A stretch of 64,000 nucleotides of DNA from NCBI RefSeq assembly GCF_000740775.1, contig NZ_JFGS01000016.1:1-64000 (forward strand), in the 5' to 3' direction. This DNA is from Haematobacter missouriensis. Its GTDB lineage: Bacteria; Pseudomonadota; Alphaproteobacteria; Rhodobacterales; Rhodobacteraceae. Both the position numbers and the translations under genes were made by a program. How positions within the stretch are numbered: the first letter of the stretch is position 1; each line of letters starts with the position of its first letter. The notes beneath the pieces were generated by a model. It did no database searches. It saw only the letters and a program-made list of their open reading frames with translations, and had not been told where the DNA came from. Shown here one piece after another: positions 46,408-55,192 of this stretch.

Positions 46408-48297
46408 TCAGGTCTTGGGCATGGCGAGCACGAAACCACGCCCCGACTTCACGTAATGAAGCTCGCTTGCCCCGATGGCCACCACCTGGCCCCCGTCGAA
46501 GCGGTCACCCACCTTCACCTGCTGCAAGCGTCCGTTGGATAGCCGAACGAGCGCGCGGCGGTTCGACGATGTGCCGAACACGCCAAGCAGATTAACATCG
46601 CGCAGGTTCATCGCTTTGGTGATGGTGGCTTGCTTTGCAACGGAGGCTCGGGTGGGGATTCTGGGTGTCACGACCTGTGGTTCCGGTTCATCGTCAGATT
46701 CTGTGGCGGCGGCCAGAGGGCTTCTGGTCACGACCGGTTGGCTTGCCGCAGCAATGACCGGCGGTGTCATCTGCGGCTGAGGTGGGGCCGCGACAGCGGC
46801 GCGCGCGGGGGCGGCTGGCTCCGCCACGGCTGCTGCGAGTGCGACCGCGATGGCGGGTGCAAAATTCCTGGGTCTCGAACGGGGCCGATCAACGGCTAGC
46901 GCGACCGGGGGGTTTTCTGCCTCGGCTGCCGCCTGGCCGCGCGCGGCAATGCCTGCGGGCTTCGGCATCGGACGATGCGACGACAGTTTCGGGGCAGGAT
47001 CGTTGCTGGCCACGGTGCGAGGTGCCGCCGGTGCCGCGGATATCGCGCGAGAGCCGGGGCGCGCTTTCGGGCGGGTGGCGTCAATCTGAGCACCCGTGCG
47101 GTGGCGCGGCGCTTCCGTCAGGGCGAGGCGCGGGCCCAACGGATAAGCCACCCCCAACATGGACGGACGGTGTTGCGCAAGAACCCCGCGAAGGGTCTCG
47201 GTTTCCGTCTCGGTCACAAGACGTTGCGGATCGGCGAGGGTGCCGGCGTGCGCGGCACCGACAAGACCGAACTGACCGGCCCGGCTCGTTCGCTGCTCAC
47301 CCAGAAACAGACCGGACCCGAGCAGGACAAGCAGGATCAGCACCAGAAGCCCAAGTGCGAGCATCAATCCGCGCCGCATGCGTGCCCGCTCGCTGACAGG
47401 TGCCCGCAAGCTATCCTTCGCATCCGTCACCGGGGACGTGACCGCAGCGCCCTGAAGCGGCGGGCTGACATGCCTGACACCCTCGGTCGGGGGCAGGTCG
47501 GGCCGCGACGCGGCCGGAGGGACGGCGGCGGCTGGTGCCGCGAGAGCGGCCACATCCGCATCGAGCGGCGGGGGCTCGACCATCACCGGGGGAGGGGAGC
47601 GGGTTTCCCGTCCCTCCTCCACATGGTCGGACAGAAGGCCGGCAGAGCCAGGCGCATCCGCCTTCATCGTCTTCGAATCTTGCGGCGCCCCCTGCGAAGA
47701 AGGCGTCAGCGCGGCGTCGGGAGATCGTTTCGGCTCTGCCGGAACCGGGCGCCGGTCGAGAAGACGCATCGGTACGCTTTCACGCTCCACCCGCTCCTCC
47801 GGTCCAAGCAGCGCAGGAGCAAGATGGGTCTGGCCGAAGAACGGTTCGCCATTGAACTGGCCTTGCGGCGGTATCGCCACGAAGGCCACCGGCGCAAAGC
47901 GACTATCGGCGGCGAAGGCTTCCGCCTCTTCCAGCGTCTCGCGCGCGACGATGGCGACCTGCACCTCCCGCCCATCGCCGGTCCAGTCGAAAACCAGCTC
48001 CTCCGGCGCATAGGGGGTCATTCCCTCCAGCGCCGCGCGGATTTGACGGCGACGGGAGGCGGCATCCGGCCCGGGGGCCATGACGCGCGTATAGAGTATC
48101 TGGTCGTTCGGGATCGTAAGGCGCGTCGTCAGCACACCGGGCTCCATGCCAAGCGCGGTGCTGCGGAGTGCCGCGACTTTCTGGCCGAGATCGGGATCGC
48201 CCAGACCGACGGCCCCGACCGTTCGCCAGCCAAGCGGCGTGCGGTGGAAAAGACGGATGCCATCGGCGGCAAGTTCGAGCGTGAAACTGGGCTTCAT
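46408..48297 (-). CDS. bitopic protein with GspL/PilM-like N-terminus and GspC/PilP-like C-terminus
   Basis: A 629-residue protein. Residues 1-160 resemble the actin-like cytoplasmic domain of GspL/PilM (LTIPNDQILYTRV, RRQIRAALEGMTPYAPEELVFDW). Residues 160-305 are a Pro-rich linker. One membrane helix lies at about 309-332 (GLMLALGLLVLILLVLLGSGLFL). Residues 335-560 are an Ala/Pro-rich periplasmic linker. The last about 60 residues (VNLLGVFGTSSNRRALVRL, then VKVGDRFDGGQVVAIG) have the pattern of the GspC/PilP homology-region domain. No other type II secretion or pilus gene is nearby. The resemblances are by eye; the function is unknown. Start is ATG 48297. Confidence 0.7.
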   Translation of the reverse strand: MKPSFTLELAADGIRLFHRTPLGWRTVGAVGLGDPDLGQKVAALRSTALGMEPGVLTTRLTIPNDQILYTRVMAPGPDAASRRRQIRAALEGMTPYAPEELVFDWTGDGREVQVAIVARETLEEAEAFAADSRFAPVAFVAIPPQGQFNGEPFFGQTHLAPALLGPEERVERESVPMRLLDRRPVPAEPKRSPDAALTPSSQGAPQDSKTMKADAPGSAGLLSDHVEEGRETRSPPPVMVEPPPLDADVAALAAPAAAVPPAASRPDLPPTEGVRHVSPPLQGAAVTSPVTDAKDSLRAPVSERARMRRGLMLALGLLVLILLVLLGSGLFLGEQRTSRAGQFGLVGAAHAGTLADPQRLVTETETETLRGVLAQHRPSMLGVAYPLGPRLALTEAPRHRTGAQIDATRPKARPGSRAISAAPAAPRTVASNDPAPKLSSHRPMPKPAGIAARGQAAAEAENPPVALAVDRPRSRPRNFAPAIAVALAAAVAEPAAPARAAVAAPPQPQMTPPVIAAASQPVVTRSPLAAATESDDEPEPQVVTPRIPTRASVAKQATITKAMNLRDVNLLGVFGTSSNRRALVRLSNGRLQQVKVGDRFDGGQVVAIGASELHYVKSGRGFVLAMPKT

Positions 48298-48455
48298 CGG
48301 AACGCACCTACCACGAAAGACGGACCGCTGCGATTATGCAGTGGCATCAGCATGGGGTATAGCGGGAAATCGCGCACGCTAGGGGTAGAAACACGGAGAG
48401 TTCACTTGTCAGCGGTGCGACACCCCGCCACAGCAAAGGAAAAAGGAGGCATATC

Positions 48456-49148
48456 ATGCGGTTCACCACTCTCGCCATGCTCATGACGTTCGCGGCCACG
48501 CCGCTTGTCGCACAGGAGGTCCAGATGACCTATCCGACCATCACCGTGAACGGAGAGGGAGAGGTCAGCGCCCGCCCGGACATGGCCACCGTGACGCTGG
48601 GCGTCGAAACCCTGGGGGACAGCGCGAATACGGCGCTGGCCGAAAATACCGCTGCGACCGCGAAAATGCTGGAGACGCTGAAGGCGGCCGGAATCGCCGC
48701 CAAGGATATGCAGACCTCCGACCTGACGCTCGGGCCGCGCTGGGAGCAGCCGCAGCAGGGCCAGCCGAAGGTCGTGGGATTTGTCGCCGCCAACAACGTG
48801 AGCGTGACCGTGCGGGATCTGAACAAGCTGGGCGGCGTGCTGGATACTGTCGTCAAGAACGGGGCGAACACCTTCCAAGGGCTGCGGTTCGGACTGTCCG
48901 ATCCCAAACCCAACGCGGATGCCGCGCGCAAGGCTGCCGTCGCCGATGCCATCGCCCGGGCGCATCTTTACGCGGAGGCGGCGGGTGTCACGCTTGGCCC
49001 GGTTCAGTCGCTGACCGAAAGCTTCACCGGCCAGCAACCGCGACCGATGATGCGCATGAGCGCGGACAGCGGCGCGGGTGTCCCCCTGGCGGAGGGTGAG
49101 GTCAGCGTGAATGCAAATGTGACGATGGTTTTCCGTCTGGGGCAGTAA
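48456..49148 (+). CDS. SIMPL domain (DUF541) periplasmic protein
   Basis: A 230-residue secreted protein. The signal peptide (about 1-20) ends PLVAQE. The SIMPL/DUF541 domain begins with YPTITVNGEGEVSARPDMATVTLGVET and ends with VSVNANVTMVFRLG. Members are linked to oxidative-stress resistance or have unknown function. Start is ATG 48456 after AAAGGAGGC. It is divergent from the 629-residue gene. Confidence 0.9.
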   Translation: MRFTTLAMLMTFAATPLVAQEVQMTYPTITVNGEGEVSARPDMATVTLGVETLGDSANTALAENTAATAKMLETLKAAGIAAKDMQTSDLTLGPRWEQPQQGQPKVVGFVAANNVSVTVRDLNKLGGVLDTVVKNGANTFQGLRFGLSDPKPNADAARKAAVADAIARAHLYAEAAGVTLGPVQSLTESFTGQQPRPMMRMSADSGAGVPLAEGEVSVNANVTMVFRLGQ

Positions 49149-49180
49149 GCCCTGCGACGCAAGGGTGTGCGATACAAGGA

Positions 49181-49209
49181 AAAGGCTCGGGCAGCTTGTC
49201 CGGGCCTTT
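49181..49209. terminator. bidirectional hairpin between SIMPL gene and metY-type gene
   Basis: AAAGGCTCGG pairs with CCGGGCCTTT (one G-T pair) around a 9-base loop, with A-rich and T-rich flanks. It lies between two converging genes. Confidence 0.75.
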
Positions 49210-49232
49210 CGCTTGCAGTGGACGCCCGGGCG

Positions 49233-50519
49233 TTACCCCACCGCGGCGCTGAGGGCCTGATCCAGATCCGCGATCAGGTCGTCAGCATCCTCGATCCCGA
49301 TGGACAGGCGGACTACGTTCGGCCCGGCGCCTGCGGCCTCCCGCTGCGCATCAGTGAGCTGCCGGTGTGTGGTGGAGGCCGAATGGATGATGAGTGAACG
49401 CGTATCGCCAAGGTTCGCCACGTGGCTGAACAGCTTCACGCTGTCCACCAACTTCACCCCGGCCTCATAGCCCCCCTTCACGCCAAAGGTGAACAACGCC
49501 CCCGCACCCCGGGGCGTGATCCGCTGGGCCCGCTCATACCAAGGGGAGGAGGGCAGGCCCGCATAGGTCACGACCTCCACGCGGGGATCGGCCTCCAGCC
49601 AGGCGGCGACCTTTCGCGCGTTCTCCACGTGCCTTGCCATGCGCAGGCTCAGCGTCTCGATTCCCATGAGCGTGTAATGTGCGCCCTGCGGGTTCATCGT
49701 CATGCCGAGATCGCGCAGACCGACGGCGATGCTGTGGAAGGTGAAGGCCATCGACCCCAGCGCCTCGTGAAACTTCAGCCCGTGATATGCGGGCTCCGGT
49801 GCCGAGAGTGAGGGAAACTTGTCCGATGCCGACCAGTCGAACTTGCCCGAATCCACCACGACCCCGCCTGTGACCGTGCCGTTGCCTGTCATGTATTTCG
49901 TCAGGGAATGCACAACCAATGTTGCGCCCATCTCTATGGGGCGGCAGAGCCAGGGCGTGGCGAGCGTGTTGTCCACGATGAGCGGCAGCCCCGCCTCATC
50001 CGCCAGCTTTGCCACGGCGGGAATATCGGTGACATAGCCCCCGGGATTGGAGATCGATTCGCAGAAGATCGCGCGGGTATCTTCGTCGATCGCAGCACGC
50101 AGTGCGTCCAGATCATCGAAATCCACCAGCTTGGCGGACCAGCCGAACCGCTTGATGGTCTGGGTCAGCTGAGTCACCGTTCCCCCGTAGAGCCGGGTGG
50201 ATGCTACGACGTTCTTTCCCGGTGCCATCAGTGGAAACAGCGCCATGATCTGCGCTCCGTGTCCAGAGGCGCAGCAGACCGCACCCGCACCCCCCTCAAG
50301 CGCCGCCACCCGATCCTGAAGCGCGCTGACCGTCGGGTTGGTCAGGCGGGAATAGATGTAGCCCACTTCCTGAAGACCAAAGAGCGCCGCTGCGTGATCC
50401 GCATCTCGGAACACATAGGCGGTGGTCTGATAGACCGGTACCTGGCGGGCACCGGTCGCGGGATCGGGGTTCGCGCCCGCGTGGACTTGCAGCGTGTCGA
50501 AACCGGGGGTTCTGGTCAT
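49233..50519 (-). CDS. O-acetylhomoserine aminocarboxypropyltransferase (MetY type)
   Basis: A 428-residue Cys/Met-metabolism PLP enzyme. Lys208 (VVHSLTKYMTGNGTVTGG) binds PLP. The length, the insertion around SGKFDWSASDKFPSL and the start TLQVHAGANPDPATGARQVPVYQTTAYVF place it in the O-acetylhomoserine sulfhydrylase (MetY) group rather than with the shorter MetZ/MetB enzymes. It makes homocysteine from O-acetylhomoserine and sulfide. The ATG at 50519 has GAGGAGAACGAC in front. No SAM-II-like sequence is seen upstream, unlike metZ in this window. Confidence 0.92.
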   Translation of the reverse strand: MTRTPGFDTLQVHAGANPDPATGARQVPVYQTTAYVFRDADHAAALFGLQEVGYIYSRLTNPTVSALQDRVAALEGGAGAVCCASGHGAQIMALFPLMAPGKNVVASTRLYGGTVTQLTQTIKRFGWSAKLVDFDDLDALRAAIDEDTRAIFCESISNPGGYVTDIPAVAKLADEAGLPLIVDNTLATPWLCRPIEMGATLVVHSLTKYMTGNGTVTGGVVVDSGKFDWSASDKFPSLSAPEPAYHGLKFHEALGSMAFTFHSIAVGLRDLGMTMNPQGAHYTLMGIETLSLRMARHVENARKVAAWLEADPRVEVVTYAGLPSSPWYERAQRITPRGAGALFTFGVKGGYEAGVKLVDSVKLFSHVANLGDTRSLIIHSASTTHRQLTDAQREAAGAGPNVVRLSIGIEDADDLIADLDQALSAAVG

Positions 50520-50872
50520 GTCGTTCTCCTCTTCGCGCGGGAGGCTAGGGGAGGGCGCAGCGTGCCGCAAGCGGCGCGTGACCGAATAACGACAGTGCAG
50601 ATGGCGTCTTCGCCTGCGAATTGACGATACGGGCGGAAACCGATGCCCGTCCGGATGTTGTTGAGGCCTTACCTGACGGCGTCAGGAATCAAGGGAAGCT
50701 TCGTATGGGCCAGCGTTACCGCCTGCGCAGCCTTGCGCGACCACGGTCGGAGGTGGGACGCGACAGCTTGGGTAGGGGCTGAAGGACAATGGTCAGTCCT
50801 GTGACGTCCACCGATATCCTTTTGCAAAGATGAATCAGCCATAGCGGGGGCGCGCCACTGTCCGGCCAGCTT

Positions 50873-50902
50873 CTCAGGCTCAGGCTCAGGCTCAGGCTCA
50901 GG
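50873..50902. repeat. hexanucleotide tandem repeat (CTCAGG)x5
   Basis: Five perfect copies of CTCAGG directly abut the downstream edge of the transposase relic. On the minus strand they read as alternating Leu-Ser codons. Such an array can vary in copy number by slippage. Confidence 0.95.
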
Positions 50903-50904
50903 GT

Positions 50905-51180
50905 CTGAGCGCCGAACCGGCCGTCCATCATGCGGACGAACACGCCGGCCTCACTCCATCGCGTCCAGCGATTTTAGAGCGTCTTGTGCGGCCCACAGGC
51001 CGCCGGCGCATCCCGATAGCGCAGGCTGCTGCGGTCGACGAAGATGATTCCGCTCAACACGCGGCCTGCCGTGGCTCTTGGGAAAATAGGGCGCCAGCCG
51101 AGCCATTCTGCACCTCCGTCAGCCAATACAGGTCACTCATATCCAGCATCCTCAGGAGCCTGAATCAGATCGAGCGACTC
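50905..51180 (-). pseudogene. IS5-family transposase relic (N-terminal part)
   Basis: On the minus strand from ATG 51140 the reading starts MSDLYWLTEVQ. It then continues in other frames as MARLAPYFPKSHGRPR, LSGIIFVDR, YRDAPAACGPHKTL, RWSEAGVFVRMMDG. These are consecutive pieces of the N-terminus of IS5-group (IS1031/IS427-like) transposases. At least two frameshifts, a small deletion and stop codons break it, and the catalytic DDE part is missing. The sequence GAGTCGCTCGATCTGATTCA reading inward from 51180 is probably the element's left end. Confidence 0.8.
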
Positions 51181-51605
51181 ACATCAGTGCCTCATATCAA
51201 TGGCTACTGAGCCTGTTTGCGGCGAAGACGACATCACGCTTTTTGGAAACTACTGCCCTGCACCTTGCTGCACGTCGCGGAACACAACAGGGGGCCACCG
51301 GTGACCTCCCGCGGGGCGAGCGCAGTCATCCGGGTTTTCGCGCTCCAGTGAGCCGCGGATTGCGGAGCGGAGCAGAACGCTCCCGCAACCGCGAATTGAC
51401 CATGGTAAGAGGCGTCATCCTGCGCGGCACGTGCTCCGCTTCATTGAGAGCCACGTCAGGGAAGTTCGACGATCTTCCCGTCCGGCTGGGTCATGGCATG
51501 TGTCCGAACCGTGCCTTTACTGCCGGCGATCTGCGGCGTTGCCGATGCCGCGCGGCTTGGAAGCCAGGTTGTTCTGAACGGCCCCGCGACCCTCTGCGCC
51601 TCACA

Positions 51606-51622
51606 GGCTGCTGAAAAAGGTC
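51606..51622 (+). repeat. lone end of the MITE-like family
   Basis: CAGGCTGCTGAAAAAGG is identical to the left end of copy A. No matching right end or family interior is recognisable after it, so this is a truncated copy or an end left by a related element. Confidence 0.5.
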
Positions 51623-52012
51623 GTGGATCTCCGCGGTTTTGCGTCGAGAATCAAGTAATCGGTCCAGTCAGGAGCCAAAACCTGCGGTTTCCGGAGAGTT
51701 CTTCAATCACGTAGACAGCGATTTCCCCCCCCCGGGTGAGCAATCTCGGAATAATTTTCGGCACACTGCCAAGTGATACGGGGTCAGGATCGCCCGGCCT
51801 GTCATCGATCGTAGCGCAAAAACGTCCTGTTCGCCGTGCCTTTCGCCGGAGCGTCAGGGAGTGCCGGGCCGTCACCGGACATCGGGCCTGTGCCAGCGCA
51901 AACGTGCGGGTCCGGCAGGCTCATCATGCGGGAGGGACGGCTTCGAGCACCGCGCACAGTTCCTCCAAACGACGAAACGCAGCCTCGAACCGCCAGTGCC
52001 CGATGACTGGAC

Positions 52013-52423
52013 TCAGGCTCCCACCTTCGGTCCGGGGCAGGGCATGGTTTCGCTGCTCTGGTTCACTTCCACCAGGTCCTCTCCGTTCGGATCGCCGCTG
52101 AAATGAGCGCGGAGGCCCCCCGGCGTCGCATAGAAGACCCAGCATTGCGGGAGCGGGTCGCCCTCATAGACGAAACAGATTTCGTCCCCCGCCGGATACC
52201 ATTGGCCATAGCGGCATTCCTGCCCGACAAAGGCCCAGACCACCTGCCGCCCCGGCAGATAGCGCTCGATGCCATAGGGCGCGCCGTTCGCGCCATAGGT
52301 CAGTGTCTTGCCCGTCGAATACCGCTCGAACGCTTCTGCCGACATGGGCTGTTCGGCCGTCGTGGCCGAGAGAGCGGGCAGCGCGGCAAGGCCAAGGGCG
52401 AGAGCGGAGAGCAGAAGGCGCAT
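52013..52423 (-). CDS. small secreted protein, hypothetical
   Basis: A 136-residue protein with a signal peptide (about 1-19, LLLSALALGLAALPALSA). The mature part contains FERYSTGKTLTYGANGAPYG, a YLPGRQVVWAF strand and four Cys (QECRYG, DEICFVYEG, PQCWVFY, MPCPG) that could form two disulfides in the periplasm. Similar small proteins of unknown function occur in Rhodobacterales. It lies on the same strand as the kinase-like gene, 84 bases downstream of it. Confidence 0.75.
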   Translation of the reverse strand: MRLLLSALALGLAALPALSATTAEQPMSAEAFERYSTGKTLTYGANGAPYGIERYLPGRQVVWAFVGQECRYGQWYPAGDEICFVYEGDPLPQCWVFYATPGGLRAHFSGDPNGEDLVEVNQSSETMPCPGPKVGA

Positions 52424-52507
52424 CGGAACCTCGTCGGGGTCACCTCCGAAGTGGGGGGCACCTTCGAACGGTGACAGATCGACCGGCGTCTGGCCAGTCC
52501 TGTTTCC

Positions 52508-53239
52508 TCACGTCTCCGCGCTGAAACGATGGAGCGTCAGCGGCAGGGCGGAGAGCTCGCGCGAGCGGGGTTTGCGCCTGCGGAGCGGCGCGGTCAGTGG
52601 CGTCAGAAAGCCCAGCATACGCGCGATACGTCCCGCCAGCGGCCACAGTCCGGTGCTGTCCTCCTCCCGGTAAGTCGAGATGGCGGCGTCGATCTCCGGC
52701 CGCTCTCCCTCCGCCGCGACATAGGCGGAAAAGACGAACATCAGCAGATCGAGCGCCATGTTGATCCGGCGGTTCCGTCGGGGCGCATAACGCTCGAAAT
52801 CGATAAGCGTGATACGCTCCCCGTTCCATAGCATGTCGCGCAGGTTCGGGCGTCCATGCGCGATTCCATTTGCGTGGAAGGCATGGAGCGCGCGGGCGGC
52901 GGACCGAAAGGCTGCCATCCGCTCCTCCTCCGCAAGAAGCCTGTCGCGAAGGATTTTCGCCAGCGGCATACCACTGTCGGGCGTGACGAAATAATCCCCC
53001 GCTTCATCGACCACCGGCGGTACGGGCAGCCCGAGCCCGCCCAGATCATGGAGCGCGCGACGCTCCCGCTCGAAGGCGCGCGCGGCATCGCCTTTTTGCA
53101 GCCTCAGCTTCAGGCTGTCGTAGTACTCCCGCTGCTTTACCCAATAGCGTTTGCCGTCCACCGTCACCGGCGCGACGCGCTGTCCGGCCGGCAGCGCGGC
53201 GATTGCGGCACGGAGCCGGAGGAGGAAAGCGTCGGTCAT
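52508..53239 (-). CDS. kinase-like protein of the WaaP/RIO/Bud32 fold
   Basis: A 243-residue protein with an atypical small kinase core. YWVKQREYYDS gives the ATP-binding Lys, FERERRALHDLGGLGLPVP the aC region, and HANGIAHGRPNLRDMLWNGERITLIDFE the catalytic and metal loops (HGxxxxxD-like, IDFE replacing DFG). This is the pattern of lipopolysaccharide heptose kinases (WaaP/KdkA) and RIO-like kinases. The catalytic Asp of HGD is replaced by Arg (HGRPNLRD), so activity is uncertain. No LPS genes are nearby. The start is ATG 53239. Confidence 0.75.
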   Translation of the reverse strand: MTDAFLLRLRAAIAALPAGQRVAPVTVDGKRYWVKQREYYDSLKLRLQKGDAARAFERERRALHDLGGLGLPVPPVVDEAGDYFVTPDSGMPLAKILRDRLLAEEERMAAFRSAARALHAFHANGIAHGRPNLRDMLWNGERITLIDFERYAPRRNRRINMALDLLMFVFSAYVAAEGERPEIDAAISTYREEDSTGLWPLAGRIARMLGFLTPLTAPLRRRKPRSRELSALPLTLHRFSAET

Positions 53240-53398
53240 ACCGGTTATCTAGCCCCTCACGCGCCGAAACGGGAGGGGAAACAGCCTTCGGGCGGCTTTC
53301 GGAGGGCGCAGGTCTTTCAACTGACGCCCGTCTGCTTTAGCTGAGAGGGAAGCCGAAAGGCCCAGTGAAATCGCCGGTGCAATCGCGGGAGAGTGCCC

Positions 53399-54505
53399 AT
53401 GTCCTTCTTCACCAAGCTCAAGGAACGGCTCACGCGATCGTCGAGCCGGATCGAGCAGGGGATCGATGCCCTTGTTGAAGAGGCCCCGGCCACGGAGGCG
53501 GAGCACCAGCCTGCCGCGCAGACATCTCCCCCTCCGCCGCCCGCCCTGCCGCTTGCCGCGACGCCGGTCCTGCCGGTCGACGTGCCGCCGGAGCCGCCTG
53601 CCTCCATTCCGCCAGAACGGCCCGGCTTGGTCGGGCGACTTTTCGGCCGCGAAGCGCGGGTTGAGGAGCCGCGCCGCGTCGTGGATGACGCGATGCTGGA
53701 AAGCCTTGAGGAGCTGCTGATCCAGGCCGACATGGGGGTTGAAACCGCGCTTCGCGTCACGGCCAATATCGCCGAAGGACGTATGGGCCGCCGCATGTCG
53801 GCCAGCGAGATCCGCATGGCACTGGCCGATGAGATCGCCCGGATCATGGAGCCGGTGGCGCGACCGCTGCCGCTCTATCCGAAAAAACCGCAGGTGGTGC
53901 TGATCGTCGGAGTGAACGGCTCCGGCAAGACCACCACCATCGGAAAGCTCGCCCTGCAGTTCCGGGCGGCGGGCAAGAAGGTGGTCATTGCCGCAGGCGA
54001 CACCTTCCGCGCAGCGGCGGTCGAGCAGTTGCAGGTCTGGGGTGAGCGTGCCGGTGTGCCGGTGCTGACGGCGCCTGAAGGCTCGGACCCGGCGAGCCTC
54101 GCGTTTGACGCCATGACCAAGGCGGAGGCCGAGGGCGCGGATCTTCTGATGATAGACACTGCGGGGCGGCTTCAGAACCGAGCCGACCTGATGGAGGAAC
54201 TTGCAAAGATCGTGCGGGTCATCCGCAAGAAAGATCCCTCGGCACCCCACAATACCGTTCTGGTTCTTGATGCGACCACAGGGCAGAACGCGCTGAACCA
54301 GGTGGAGACCTTCCGGAAGCTCGCGGACGTGTCCGGCCTCGTGATGACCAAGCTTGACGGAACGGCGCGCGGGGGTGTGCTCGTGGCGCTGGCCGACAAG
54401 TTCGGCCTGCCGATCCATGCGATCGGCGTGGGCGAGCAGATAGATGACCTCGCCCCGTTCGACCCGGAGGACTTCGCGCGCGCCCTTACAGGTGTGGAGG
54501 TATGA
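53399..54505 (+). CDS. ftsY: signal recognition particle receptor FtsY
   Basis: A 368-residue SRP GTPase that docks SRP-ribosome complexes at the membrane. An amphipathic N-terminus (FFTKLKERLTRSSSRI) and a Pro/Ala-rich acidic A region (20-90) precede the NG domain. The P-loop GVNGSGKTTT spans 171-180; DTFRAAAVEQL, DTAGRLQNRADLMEEL and TKLDGTARGG are the further G motifs. ATG 53399 is preferred over GTG 53393. It is divergent from the kinase-like gene. Confidence 0.97.
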   Translation: MSFFTKLKERLTRSSSRIEQGIDALVEEAPATEAEHQPAAQTSPPPPPALPLAATPVLPVDVPPEPPASIPPERPGLVGRLFGREARVEEPRRVVDDAMLESLEELLIQADMGVETALRVTANIAEGRMGRRMSASEIRMALADEIARIMEPVARPLPLYPKKPQVVLIVGVNGSGKTTTIGKLALQFRAAGKKVVIAAGDTFRAAAVEQLQVWGERAGVPVLTAPEGSDPASLAFDAMTKAEAEGADLLMIDTAGRLQNRADLMEELAKIVRVIRKKDPSAPHNTVLVLDATTGQNALNQVETFRKLADVSGLVMTKLDGTARGGVLVALADKFGLPIHAIGVGEQIDDLAPFDPEDFARALTGVEV

Positions 54506-54625
54506 TCATTCTCCGGCACCATACGGGAACCGTCCGGACCGCTGACCCGTGAGAGGCTGACTGGTGGGAGACGGCCGGTGTCCGATGCTGCGCGGAAGCG
54601 CCGACCGGGGATGGTCGAGGGAAGA

Positions 54626-55129
54626 TCAGGCGCGGTCCCCGCGTTCCTCCGCTCCGATCCGTCGCGAGGCGAGGCGGACTAGCCAAAGCACGATCAGCGT
54701 CACCAGTGTTGCGAGGGCGGCAAGCGGGATACGTCCTGCCCCGCAGGCAAGGCCGATCGCCCCTGCGAGCCACATGCTCGCCCCCGTTGTCAGCCCGTTG
54801 ACCCGTCCTCGCTGGCTGAAGATCGTGCCCGCGGCAAGGAAGGCCACACCCGCCGTGACGGCCTCGATGGCACGGATCGGGTCCGCCTGGATGGATGCGC
54901 CGCTTCCTTTGGCCTCGACCTGCACCATCTCGAATGCCATGAGAGTGAACAGGCAGGCGGCCAGTGCGACCATCATATGGGTGCGGAGCCCGGCCGGCTT
55001 TTCCTTGATCTCCCGCTCGAAACCGATGATGCCACCCAGCGTCACGGCGGCCAGCAACCGCAGAACCGCCACCTCCATCGGAAACGCCTCGAACGGCGCG
55101 GACAGTTCTTCCTTCAGTACGGCCAGCAT
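54626..55129 (-). CDS. MgtC/SapB family membrane protein
   Basis: A 167-residue protein with four to five membrane helices. LRLLAAVTLGGIIGFEREIKEKPAGLRTHMMVALAACLFTLMAF is the MgtC signature region, followed by RAIEAVTAGVAFLAAGTIF and the GLTTGASMWLAGAIGLACG helix. It is the short form without the C-terminal ACT-like domain. Members relate to Mg2+ limitation or to ATP synthase control in pathogens; the role here is unknown. ATG 55129 follows AGAGGGGGCGATC. A far longer open frame upstream is antisense to the next gene. Confidence 0.9.
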   Translation of the reverse strand: MLAVLKEELSAPFEAFPMEVAVLRLLAAVTLGGIIGFEREIKEKPAGLRTHMMVALAACLFTLMAFEMVQVEAKGSGASIQADPIRAIEAVTAGVAFLAAGTIFSQRGRVNGLTTGASMWLAGAIGLACGAGRIPLAALATLVTLIVLWLVRLASRRIGAEERGDRA

Positions 55130-55192
55130 GATCGCCCCCTCTTTTCCCGTTGCTACAAGCGGGGGGAGCAGGTTGCAGTTCCCGGTGTGGCG

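Larger units (their letters stand above)
50520..52012. other. 1.5-kb accessory strip of decayed sequence
   Basis: No intact gene is supported here. Visible items are a 15-base near-palindrome (CCTGACG-G-CGTCAGG, 50672-50686) in the metY-type upstream region, a CTCAGG repeat (50873-50902), an IS5-family transposase relic (about 50905-51180), a lone end of the MITE-like family (51606-51622) and a run of nine C (from about 51727). Short open frames between 51240 and 51900 overlap each other on both strands, and none shows a family signature. Confidence 0.65.

Noticed and set aside
51243-51875. Several short open frames in the decayed strip
   Set aside because: They overlap each other on both strands, lack ribosome sites and show no recognisable domain; they are probably chance frames in GC-rich DNA.
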